A stretch of 38,311 nt of DNA from an uncultured Mollicutes bacterium (GTDB lineage: Bacteria > Bacillota_I > Bacilli_A > RFN20 > CAG-826), in NCBI GenBank assembly GCA_900549975.1, contig URQK01000004.1, forward strand, positions 1 to 38,311. The letters run 5' to 3'. The notes beneath the pieces were generated by a model that ran no database searches, was not told the DNA's origin, and worked only from the letters and a program-made list of their open reading frames with translations. Shown here piece by piece: positions 22,853 to 29,912 of the stretch (positions within the stretch are counted from its first letter, which is position 1; the number at the start of each line of letters is the position of its first letter). Made by a program: the position numbers and the translations under genes.

Positions 22853-23803
22853 ATGAAGCATAAAGTAAAACTAGGAATATTATTAGCTACTGCCGTAGCA
22901 GTGTTAGTTGGTTGCAAAGATGATATATCTGTAATTTTACCATCAATAAGTACAAATAAAGATTCAACATCTATTGATGTTAAGCCTAGTGGCAAATGGA
23001 CTTATGATAATAAAGATAATTATTACAATTATGATGATTTAAATAAATCAGATGGTAAAGAATTGAAGACAAAATTATTTAAGACCATAGGTACACATAC
23101 GGAAATAGATTATAAATCTTTAGCTATAGTGTATAGAGATAGCGATGCAAGAAGTGATGGAACTGTTTGGGATATTTATGGCGATTTTAGTTATTCATTT
23201 AGTGATGTAGGCAATTACAAGAATGAAGGAGATACTTGGAATAAAGAACACTCTATGCCAAAAAGTTGGTTTAAGGATGCAAAACCAATGTATAGCGATG
23301 CATTCCATATTTATCCTTCAGATGGCAAAGTAAATGGTATGAGAAGTAATCATCCATATGGAGAAGTAGGATCTGCTACATATACCTATATTACTAAAAA
23401 TCAAGCAAAAACAGGAATTACACTTACTAATAAACTAGGTAAAAGTTCAATATCTGGATATTCTGGAACGGTATTTGAACCAGGAGATATATATAAAGGC
23501 GATTTTGCGAGAAGCTATTTCTATATGGTTACAGCCTATGAAGATAAAGTTGCATCTTGGCAAACAGGAAATACAAATTTAGGCGGAACTTCTTATCCAG
23601 GATTAAATGTTTGGAGTTTAGAAATGATGCTTCGATGGTCATTAGAAGATCCAGTCAGCCAAAAAGAGATAGATAGAAACAATGCAATATATGGACATCA
23701 ACATAATCGTAACCCTTATATTGATAACGATTCATTAGCGTGTAGCGTATTTGGAAACTATAATAGCAACACAAAACAACTATGTGCTTCAAAATCAAAA
23801 TAA
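22853..23803 (+). CDS. secreted lipoprotein nuclease, endonuclease I family (second of two)
   Basis: A 316-residue lipoprotein with lipobox LVGC (Cys21) and the same kind of endonuclease I domain: WNKEHSMPKSW (129-139) with catalytic His133, DAFHIYPSDGKVNGMRSN, EPGDIYKGDFAR (209-220) and QHNRNPYID (283-291). It shares with its neighbour the short segment just after the lipid anchor (ISVILPS here, ITVILPS there) and a VKPS...GKW junction, but its linker is only about 20 residues, without the Ser/Asn expansion. The catalytic domains are clearly diverged, so the duplication is not recent. GGTGA precedes the ATG. A long hairpin at 23861-23919 probably ends the unit. Confidence 0.9.
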   Translation: MKHKVKLGILLATAVAVLVGCKDDISVILPSISTNKDSTSIDVKPSGKWTYDNKDNYYNYDDLNKSDGKELKTKLFKTIGTHTEIDYKSLAIVYRDSDARSDGTVWDIYGDFSYSFSDVGNYKNEGDTWNKEHSMPKSWFKDAKPMYSDAFHIYPSDGKVNGMRSNHPYGEVGSATYTYITKNQAKTGITLTNKLGKSSISGYSGTVFEPGDIYKGDFARSYFYMVTAYEDKVASWQTGNTNLGGTSYPGLNVWSLEMMLRWSLEDPVSQKEIDRNNAIYGHQHNRNPYIDNDSLACSVFGNYNSNTKQLCASKSK

Positions 23804-23860
23804 AATAAACAAAATATAATAATTTTGTCGTTTATTTAATAACAAAAAAACAATATAATC

Positions 23861-23919
23861 AAAACGTTCATTCCAAATTATTAAAAAAACGTAAAAGCAT
23901 TTGTAGAATGAGCGTTTTT
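23861..23919 (+). terminator. long-loop hairpin terminator after the nuclease pair
   Basis: AAAACGTTCATTC and GAATGAGCGTTTT pair over 13 bp (one G-T wobble) across a 32-nt loop and run into T5. The large loop makes it less certain than the others. The rest of 23804-24007 holds no gene that I can see. Confidence 0.55.
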
Positions 23920-24007
23920 AATGTTAATATGGAAGTTGTATATTAGTATTATAAAAATTCGTTGAGAATGAATAATAAGTAATAGTGTGAAAGTAGCGTG
24001 AATATAG

Positions 24008-25213
24008 ATGGAAAAAAAGAACAAGAAAACTAGGTCATGGCCTCAAGTAATCTTCTATACATTATTGAGACCATTCGTTTGGTTTTATGTTGTTGTTTTT
24101 CAACATGTAAGATTTAAAAGAAATAATAAAAAAGTTCCCAAAAAACCAGTTTTATTTATATCTAATCATTTAAGCAACTGGGATGGAATTTACGCTAATT
24201 TGATGTTTCCAACACATATTATTCATTTTATTGTTCATGATGAAATGTTTAAAAATAAAGTCTTAGCGTTTCTTAGCGGAACACTTTTAGGTGAAGTAAA
24301 AAGAGGAATGTCTGATAGTGATATATCAGATGTATTAATGACAAAGAAATTAGTAAAAGAAGGAAAAAGCATAGGCGTATATCCTGAAGGCGATATTGAT
24401 ATGTTTTGCAGAACTTTACCAGTTGATGTTAGTATTGCAAAATATGCCAAGATGATGAAAGTACCAGTAGTTATTTTAAGAATTAATGGCGCTGGATCTA
24501 GAGCATGCCGATGGAGTAAATATGCTCGCCATAGTAAAATTACATATTCAATACAAGAAGTATTATCTAAAGAACAAGTTCAAGAAATGGATGTAAATGA
24601 ATTACATAAAGTAATAGTGGATGGTATTACGGTTAATGACTTAAAATATCATCAAGATTCAAATCGTAAACAACGTATTGGCTTTGCTCGTGCAGAATGG
24701 TTAGAATTAGGATTATATATGTGTCCAAAATGTCATCAATTAGAAGTATTATCTTCAAAAGGTGATAAAGTGTTCTGTACAAAATGTGATTTTGAAGCAA
24801 AGTATCATCGAGATTGCACGATTAGAAATGAAGAATTTACTTCCACTTTAGCGGATTTAGATGATTGGCAATATAGCGAATTAAAAAAACGTATTGATTC
24901 CGCTAAAGAAGATGAAGTTATTTTAGAAGCACATGATTTAGATTTGCAATACGCTAAAGAAACAGAATTCTTTAAAAAACCAATTGGAATAACATATTTA
25001 AAAGTATATAAAACACACATTGAATTTGAATATAATGAAGAAGCAGTAAAAGTAGATATAAAAGATATAAAACGTCTAATGCTTCAATATAAAGATGTTT
25101 TAGAAGTAAGATTTTTAAAAGAAAAAATTCGTTTTTCAACCAAAAGAAGAAAATGGTCAGCGTATTTATATTGGAAAGCACTTCAATATATTTCAAAACT
25201 TAATTTAAAATAA
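24008..25213 (+). CDS. PlsC-type lysophospholipid acyltransferase fused to a zinc ribbon
   Basis: The N-terminal half is a membrane-associated PlsC/LPLAT acyltransferase, which acylates 1-acyl-glycerol-3-phosphate or a related acceptor in phospholipid synthesis. A hydrophobic segment at 13-33 precedes the catalytic NHLSNWD (53-59, the His-x4-Asp motif), and YPEGDI (125-130) is the substrate-binding block. Residues 237-271 form a four-Cys zinc ribbon (Cys239, Cys242, Cys257, Cys260), followed by an unrecognised region of about 130 residues with an alternating strand pattern and a basic end. With 401 residues it is far longer than PlsC proteins of 200-250. The ATG follows an in-frame TAG, and no Shine-Dalgarno site is visible. 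The acyltransferase call is strong; the exact acceptor is unknown. Confidence 0.85.
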   Translation: MEKKNKKTRSWPQVIFYTLLRPFVWFYVVVFQHVRFKRNNKKVPKKPVLFISNHLSNWDGIYANLMFPTHIIHFIVHDEMFKNKVLAFLSGTLLGEVKRGMSDSDISDVLMTKKLVKEGKSIGVYPEGDIDMFCRTLPVDVSIAKYAKMMKVPVVILRINGAGSRACRWSKYARHSKITYSIQEVLSKEQVQEMDVNELHKVIVDGITVNDLKYHQDSNRKQRIGFARAEWLELGLYMCPKCHQLEVLSSKGDKVFCTKCDFEAKYHRDCTIRNEEFTSTLADLDDWQYSELKKRIDSAKEDEVILEAHDLDLQYAKETEFFKKPIGITYLKVYKTHIEFEYNEEAVKVDIKDIKRLMLQYKDVLEVRFLKEKIRFSTKRRKWSAYLYWKALQYISKLNLK

Positions 25214-25218
25214 ATTAG

Positions 25219-25247
25219 TTGATATTTAATAAAAAGCATAATACAAT
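25219..25247 (+). promoter_or_regulatory. serS promoter
   Basis: TTGATA (25219-25224) and TACAAT (25242-25247) are 17 nt apart, starting right after the acyltransferase stop. The transcription start would fall near 25254, at the 5' end of the T-box leader. Confidence 0.7.
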
Positions 25248-25253
25248 AAATGT

Positions 25254-25467
25254 GCTCAAAGATTGAGAAAAATATTATTAAGCATTTTTTAGAGAATCGC
25301 TATTTGGTGCAAAGCGTAAATGCAAAATAATTAGTCCGTCTCATAGAGTGAACTTAATCGTTCCGTAAACTTGCGTTAAAAGTATTCAAGATATGTTTAT
25401 CAAATAAGCATAAATTGGGTGGCACCACGGTTATTTACGTCCCATTATGGGGCGTTTTTATTTTTTT
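25254..25467 (+). promoter_or_regulatory. serine T-box leader of serS
   Basis: tRNA-sensing riboswitch. The conserved T-box reads TGGGTGGCACCACGG (25416-25430), whose TGGC/TGGCA part pairs with the free tRNA 3' end. The terminator is ACGTCCC/GGGGCGT (25437-25455) followed by T runs. In Stem I, GCATTT pairs with AAATGC and CGCT with AGCG around a distal loop, with an AGAGAA bulge. TGAG/CTCA closes the lower side of an internal loop whose 3' strand is AGTCCGT, so TCC (25335-25337), a Ser codon followed by a purine, is the likely specifier. Uncharged tRNA-Ser should turn serS on. The specifier is my inference from drawing the stem by eye. Confidence 0.92.
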
Positions 25468-25482
25468 AGGAGGAAAAAAACC

Positions 25483-26760
25483 ATGTTAGATTTAAATTTA
25501 ATTAAAACAAAGCCAGAATATGTATCCGCGGCTTTAAAGAAAAAAGGATGGGATGTTGATTTTGCAAGTACCATTGAAAAAATGGACAAAAGACTTGAAC
25601 TTATTCAAAAAGTTGAAGTTGTGAAAGCAGAAATCAATAAATTATCAGCATCTGTACCAGTAGTAAAGAAAAATGGCGGAGATGTGCAAGAAATATTTGC
25701 TAAAGTAAAAGATTTAAAAACACAAAACGCTAAAAACGAAGAAGACTTAGCTAATTTAGAAAAAGAAATTAAAGAATTTGTGGAGACATTACCTAATTTA
25801 CCAGATGATGATTTATTGCCAGGTGGAAAAGAAAATAATAAACCTATTTATACTTTTGGCAAAAAACCAGAATTTGATTTTAAACCAAAAGATCATGTCG
25901 AATTAGCGGAATCATTAGGACTAATTGATTATGAAAGAGCCGCTAAAATATCAGGACGTGGAACTTGGATTTATACCGGATTAGGAGCTCAATTAGAATG
26001 GGCTTTAATTAATTACTTCATTACAACTCACCTAAAAGATGGTTATACTATGATTTTACCACCTCACTTATTAAATGAAGAAAGTGGTTATACTGCTGGT
26101 CAATTCCCAAAATTTAAAGAAGACGTCTTCTGGCTTGAAGGACAAGATAAATTCATGCTTCCAACTGCGGAAACAGCATTAGTAAATTTACATCGTAAAG
26201 AAATATTATCAGAAGAAGAATTACCAAAGAAATACTTTGCTTACACTCCTTGTTATCGCTGCGAAGCTGGTAGCTATCGTACTGAAGAAAGAGGTATGAT
26301 TCGTGGTTATCAATTCGATAAGGTTGAAATGGTTCAATATACAACAGAAGAAGGATCAGACAAGGCATTTGAAGAATTAGTTAACAAAGCTGCTAAGTTA
26401 GTAGAAGGTTTAGGTTTACATTTCCAAATCTCTAAACTTGCTGCAGCGGATTGCTCGCATTCAATGGCTAGAACTTATGATGTTGAAATTTGGATTCCAT
26501 CAATGGGAATTTATAAAGAAGTATCTTCAGCATCAAATGCGAGAGATTATCAAGCTCGTAGAGGTATGATTAGATATCGTGATAAGGAAACAGGTAAGAC
26601 AAAATTCTGTCATACTTTAAATGCATCTGGATTAGCAACATCTCGTTTATTCCCTGCATTACTTGAACAAAATCAACAAAAAGACGGATCAGTCATAATT
26701 CCAGATGCTTTAGTTCCTTTCATGGGCGGAATTAAAGTTTTATATCCAAAGAAAAAATAA
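25483..26760 (+). CDS. serS: serine--tRNA ligase
   Basis: Charges tRNA-Ser (and tRNA-Sec where present). The N-terminal 105 residues form the long antiparallel coiled coil that contacts the tRNA arm. The class II core has motif 2 as CYRCEAGSYRTEERGMIRGYQFDKVE in two parts near residue 260-285 and motif 3 as GLATSRLFPALLEQ near 390-403; TAET marks serine binding. The start is the ATG at 25483 (425 residues), 9 nt after AGGAGG; the upstream frame runs into the T-box terminator. Regulation by the serine T-box is clear. It ends at a strong terminator. Confidence 0.98.
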   Translation: MLDLNLIKTKPEYVSAALKKKGWDVDFASTIEKMDKRLELIQKVEVVKAEINKLSASVPVVKKNGGDVQEIFAKVKDLKTQNAKNEEDLANLEKEIKEFVETLPNLPDDDLLPGGKENNKPIYTFGKKPEFDFKPKDHVELAESLGLIDYERAAKISGRGTWIYTGLGAQLEWALINYFITTHLKDGYTMILPPHLLNEESGYTAGQFPKFKEDVFWLEGQDKFMLPTAETALVNLHRKEILSEEELPKKYFAYTPCYRCEAGSYRTEERGMIRGYQFDKVEMVQYTTEEGSDKAFEELVNKAAKLVEGLGLHFQISKLAAADCSHSMARTYDVEIWIPSMGIYKEVSSASNARDYQARRGMIRYRDKETGKTKFCHTLNASGLATSRLFPALLEQNQQKDGSVIIPDALVPFMGGIKVLYPKKK

Positions 26761-26774
26761 TTTGATTAATAAAT

Positions 26775-26808
26775 CGATAGAGTGATTTTTTGTCATTCTA
26801 TCGTTTTT
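26775..26808 (+). terminator. terminator after serS
   Basis: An 11-bp stem CGATAGAGTGA/TCATTCTATCG with one G-T wobble, a 7-nt loop and T5, starting 14 nt past the serS stop. Confidence 0.88.
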
Positions 26809-26829
26809 AATAATAAAAACAAAAAAATA

Positions 26830-26860
26830 TTGCATTTTTGCAATAAAACTATGCTATAAT
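26830..26860 (+). promoter_or_regulatory. promoter of the SRP RNA gene
   Basis: TGCTATAAT (extended -10, 26852-26860) lies 6-7 nt before the predicted 5' end of the RNA. TTGCAT at 26830-26835 is a candidate -35 with a long 19-nt spacer. Confidence 0.65.
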
Positions 26861-26865
26861 AATAG

Positions 26866-26950
26866 TGCCATTGCGATGAGCAAAGTGTGAACCTGGTCAG
26901 GACGGGAACGTAGCAGCCATAAGCGTCTTTCTCATGTGCAATGGTTTTTT
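26866..26950 (+). ncRNA. ffs: signal recognition particle RNA, small (4.5S-like) type
   Basis: The conserved Ffh-binding helix 8 is plain: CTGGTCAGG, then ACG-GGAA-CGT with the GGAA tetraloop, then AGCAGCC on the other side of the symmetric loop. The ends pair as CCATTGCGATGAG with CTCATGTGCAATGG, giving one long hairpin of about 80 nt, and T6 follows at once, so the closing helix doubles as terminator. The RNA works with Ffh and FtsY to target nascent membrane proteins. It is the short form without an Alu domain. In Bacillota this gene is often next to tadA, as here. Confidence 0.95.
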
Positions 26951-26963
26951 GGTGGTGAAACAT

Positions 26964-27422
26964 ATGGAAAAAGATGAAAAATTTATGAAAATTGCTTTAA
27001 AAGAAGCAAACAAATCTTTTCAACTTGATGAAGTTCCAGTAGGTGTAGTAATTGTAAAAGATGATAAAATTATTGCACGTGGACATAATTTAAGAGAAAC
27101 AAAGCAAGATCCGACCGGACACGCGGAAATTATTGCCATCAAAAAAGCTAGCAAAAAATTAAAATCTTGGAGATTAATAGATTGTACGATGTATGTAACA
27201 TTAGAACCTTGTTCAATGTGTGCTGGTGCTATAATGTGGTCAAGAATTAAAAGAGTGGTATATGGCGCTAAAGACATTAAAGGCGGAGCAATAGGTTCTT
27301 CATTTAATTTATTTGAACAAAAAGGAATAAATCATAAACCAGAAGTCACTAGTGGTGTATTAGAAGACGAAGCAAGTACACTTTTAAAAGATTTTTTTAA
27401 ATTAAAAAGACAAAAAGAATAA
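26964..27422 (+). CDS. tadA: tRNA-specific adenosine deaminase
   Basis: Converts A34 to inosine in tRNA-Arg(ACG). Zinc and catalytic residues are HAE (His53, Glu55 in DPTGHAEIIAI) and PCSMC (Cys83, Cys86). The C-terminal GGAIGSSFNLFEQKGINHKPEV region is the TadA type and not cytidine deaminase. I start it at the ATG at 26964 (152 residues) after GGTGGTGA; a longer frame would begin inside the SRP RNA. Only 13 nt separate the RNA's T tract from the start, so there is no room for a promoter and tadA is probably transcribed by read-through from ffs. Confidence 0.95.
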   Translation: MEKDEKFMKIALKEANKSFQLDEVPVGVVIVKDDKIIARGHNLRETKQDPTGHAEIIAIKKASKKLKSWRLIDCTMYVTLEPCSMCAGAIMWSRIKRVVYGAKDIKGGAIGSSFNLFEQKGINHKPEVTSGVLEDEASTLLKDFFKLKRQKE

Positions 27423-27461
27423 ATTGGCTATTTTTATAACAAAATAAAAATGGTGAATTTC

Positions 27462-27803
27462 ATGAAAAAATTAACAAAAATTATTAATATAACAGCGTTA
27501 TCAATATCGGTAATAAGCATACTCGGAATTATATTACTTTTAATCATATTTTCTTCGACTCCTAGAGTAAAAGTAAATGTGAACACAATAACAGTTGATG
27601 GGATTTCTTTACGAAAAAGAACCGCTAATGAGATCACAACTTACTATGGAGAAAACATTAATGGAACAATAAAACATTTTATTGTTTTAGCTTTTGATAT
27701 TTTTGATTTAAATCATAAACCAGTTTATTTAACAATAAAAAACAGTGACAAATCATACTTAATTGTCATAAATAGTAACGAGCAAGCAACTGTAACCTAT
27801 TAA
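27462..27803 (+). CDS. small single-pass membrane-anchored protein, function unknown
   Basis: This protein of 113 residues has one hydrophobic segment (about 9-31, with a basic MKKLTK start) and an exported domain of about 80 residues rich in beta-prone stretches (VKVNVNTITVDGI, HFIVLAFDIFDL, PVYLTIKN, YLIVINS). There is no lipobox. I recognise no family. The start at 27462 has GGTGA 5 nt upstream; an in-frame ATG at 27450 has no such site. It lies 39 nt after tadA with no terminator between them, so the two may share a transcript. Confidence 0.65.
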   Translation: MKKLTKIINITALSISVISILGIILLLIIFSSTPRVKVNVNTITVDGISLRKRTANEITTYYGENINGTIKHFIVLAFDIFDLNHKPVYLTIKNSDKSYLIVINSNEQATVTY

Positions 27804-27853
27804 ATTCTTTCTTTGCCACGCTAAAAATAAATGAGAATACTAGCAAAAATGGT

Positions 27854-27882
27854 TTGACAATAAGCCGAAATAATAGTATTAT
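27854..27882 (+). promoter_or_regulatory. strong consensus-like promoter of the large lipoprotein gene
   Basis: A perfect TTGACA (27854-27859) is followed after exactly 17 nt by TATTAT (27877-27882). It is the best -35/-10 pair in the window and lies 52 nt before the gene, which also has an AAGGAGGA binding site. Confidence 0.85.
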
Positions 27883-27934
27883 TTCATATACAATATTTGT
27901 TTTTCAAATGTGTGGTTTTGAAGGAGGAATTATT

Positions 27935-29809
27935 ATGAAAAAAAGAGCAATGATTTTACCTTTTGCTTTAATCGCCGCTATGATTGTAGGCTGTGACAAT
28001 GGCTCAGCAAATAATACAGGCACAATGAAAGAAAAAGAAGAAGTGAAAGGCTTGAAATTATTATCTATAGAAGAAGATGTTTCAGCTCAATACGATTGGG
28101 AAGAATATGCTAAAAAAAATCAAGTCAGCAATTATAGTTATTATAATCGTGGAACATCTAAAGATAACAATGTAGAAGTATTTAACCCTGATGATTTTGT
28201 GGAATTACAAGGTTCATCAGCGTCAACTCAAGCACAAGCTGCTAGTAAAAAGCAATTAAAGAGAAAAGATGTGTCTAAGAGAATAAATACTCCTCGAAAA
28301 GGAGATTCTTCTACTGGAGAAAAGCCACAATTCGATGGTGTCTTAAACGAAGAACAATTCTTTGCTTTATCAGCCACTTTAGGAAGCGCTGTTAAAGATA
28401 ATACTTCTATGACTATTTATGGACATGAGACATATGACTATCCATATTTTGCAATGGATGCAGGATATAGCGAATCAATAGTTAATTTAACATACAACGT
28501 TTATGATAACGATGTGATTACACAAGATAGTACTTCAGATTTAAAAGTGGCTACAGATGAAACATATGAGCATTTTGAAAATCAAATAACAAAATCCAAA
28601 GGACTTATTAATAATCGTGATATTGATGGAACAAATTATTTTGTTCAAGTTGTCCATGAATTACCAAAAGATGGAGAAAGTGAACCAGAACTTAAAGAAG
28701 GCGAAAAATATTCTATACCTAGCAATTATCGTGTTCTTGAAAAAAACGCTACTAAGACACCTGTAAAAGAATATTTTAACTTCCAAATGAGATCGGCTTT
28801 TGTTGGTTACCTTTCTAAGAGCAATTATGAAGCTGTTGATAATGATGGAAATCCAACTTTTGATAAGGGCTCAGAATGGTATAGTTCTTCAAAAGATGAA
28901 GCAGGAAACATTACAATTCAATATAATCACGACATTACTTATGGTGAAGGCACTCAATATGCCGGCCAAGGTATTAAAGAAACAATTTATGCACAATTAG
29001 ATACTTCAAATCGTTTATTAAAATACGGCTATGAAATGGAATTCACATATTATGATGAAAAATTGCAATCAAACACAATGGTGTTTAGTTATGGATATGC
29101 CGGCATTGGTAATTATACAGAAACTGAAAGTGATAAAGTAATATTTGACTATAACAAGTACTACGATAATGGTACATTAGTTCCTACAGTTGAAGATGGA
29201 AATAAACACGATGAAGCAGAATCTTTACTTGAACAAGTTAATGATACAATTATTGCTGCTGAATTTAATGAACCTACAGGTGTAGTAAGAGAATATTCTT
29301 ATACTCAAAATCTTTCTGAAACATATGAAGAAGAAACGTTATCTGATACAACACTTTATAACGATAATGTCCTTGTAACTTATTATAGTGAAGTTGGTAC
29401 AGATGATAGTAATAATGTTTATGCAGAAAGTGCAGTTATTCAACAATTCAATAAAGAAGGAAATAACTACCAAATTCAACAATTTAATGGATCAACAAGT
29501 AGATATACAAATGGTAAAGTGACTACTCCATATGCCGAAGGTGAAGAACCAGAAATTTCTTTATTGGATACAAGCGTTATTAGAAATATTAGAAAAATTT
29601 ATAAAAATTCTAAGAAAGCTAATTCGTTAGTTACAACAAAATTAACAGCAAGCTTAATTCCTGAAGGTATTGATGAAGAAACAAATATGACTGTCGCGGA
29701 ACATTATGTGATTACATTACAAGCTTGCATTCAACAAAGTGTTTCTAATGGACAAGCAAGTTTAGGATATGTTTATACATATAAAATTGCTTTTCGCTTA
29801 ATTAAATAG
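27935..29809 (+). CDS. large surface lipoprotein, unrecognised
   Basis: A 624-residue exported lipoprotein: signal peptide MKKRAMILPFALIAAMIVGC with lipidated Cys20. The mature part is hydrophilic and rich in Asn, Asp, Tyr, Thr and Glu, with a low-complexity region near 90-135 (SSASTQAQAASKKQLKRK). The later two thirds look beta-rich, with many Tyr-containing strands. I recognise no catalytic motif, no solute-binding signature and no known domain. I place the start at 27935 because of AAGGAGGA 6 nt upstream and the signal peptide; the frame is open for another 27 codons upstream. A near-ideal promoter and terminator make it a single-gene unit likely to be highly expressed. Composition does not differ from its neighbours. 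Confidence 0.85.
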   Translation: MKKRAMILPFALIAAMIVGCDNGSANNTGTMKEKEEVKGLKLLSIEEDVSAQYDWEEYAKKNQVSNYSYYNRGTSKDNNVEVFNPDDFVELQGSSASTQAQAASKKQLKRKDVSKRINTPRKGDSSTGEKPQFDGVLNEEQFFALSATLGSAVKDNTSMTIYGHETYDYPYFAMDAGYSESIVNLTYNVYDNDVITQDSTSDLKVATDETYEHFENQITKSKGLINNRDIDGTNYFVQVVHELPKDGESEPELKEGEKYSIPSNYRVLEKNATKTPVKEYFNFQMRSAFVGYLSKSNYEAVDNDGNPTFDKGSEWYSSSKDEAGNITIQYNHDITYGEGTQYAGQGIKETIYAQLDTSNRLLKYGYEMEFTYYDEKLQSNTMVFSYGYAGIGNYTETESDKVIFDYNKYYDNGTLVPTVEDGNKHDEAESLLEQVNDTIIAAEFNEPTGVVREYSYTQNLSETYEEETLSDTTLYNDNVLVTYYSEVGTDDSNNVYAESAVIQQFNKEGNNYQIQQFNGSTSRYTNGKVTTPYAEGEEPEISLLDTSVIRNIRKIYKNSKKANSLVTTKLTASLIPEGIDEETNMTVAEHYVITLQACIQQSVSNGQASLGYVYTYKIAFRLIK

Positions 29810-29835
29810 TCAAGCACTTCAATAATCAACAATAG

Positions 29836-29860
29836 AAAGAGTCTATTAGACTCTTTTTTT
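29836..29860 (+). terminator. terminator after the large lipoprotein gene
   Basis: A perfect 8-bp stem AAAGAGTC/GACTCTTT with a TATTA loop and a T7 tract. Outer arms ATCAACA and TGTTGAT could extend the pairing. The next promoter starts directly after it. Confidence 0.88.
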
Positions 29861-29861
29861 G

Positions 29862-29891
29862 TTGATTAATTCTACTTACTTTTTATATAAT
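29862..29891 (+). promoter_or_regulatory. promoter of the ATPase-psuG-tetR unit
   Basis: TTGATT (29862-29867) and TATAAT (29886-29891) are 18 nt apart, 22 nt before the ATPase start. No clear operator palindrome for the TetR regulator is visible here. Confidence 0.65.
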
Positions 29892-29912
29892 AAATACATG
29901 AGGATAGCAAAA

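Noticed and set aside
21796..23803. Nuclease pair as part of a mobile island or toxin system
   Set aside because: Base composition and codon use look like the neighbours, there are no integrase, transposase, repeat or immunity genes nearby, and lipoprotein anchoring fits a surface nuclease.
25254..25467. tRNA-like or cobalamin-type element in front of serS
   Set aside because: The T-box consensus and downstream terminator explain the region fully.
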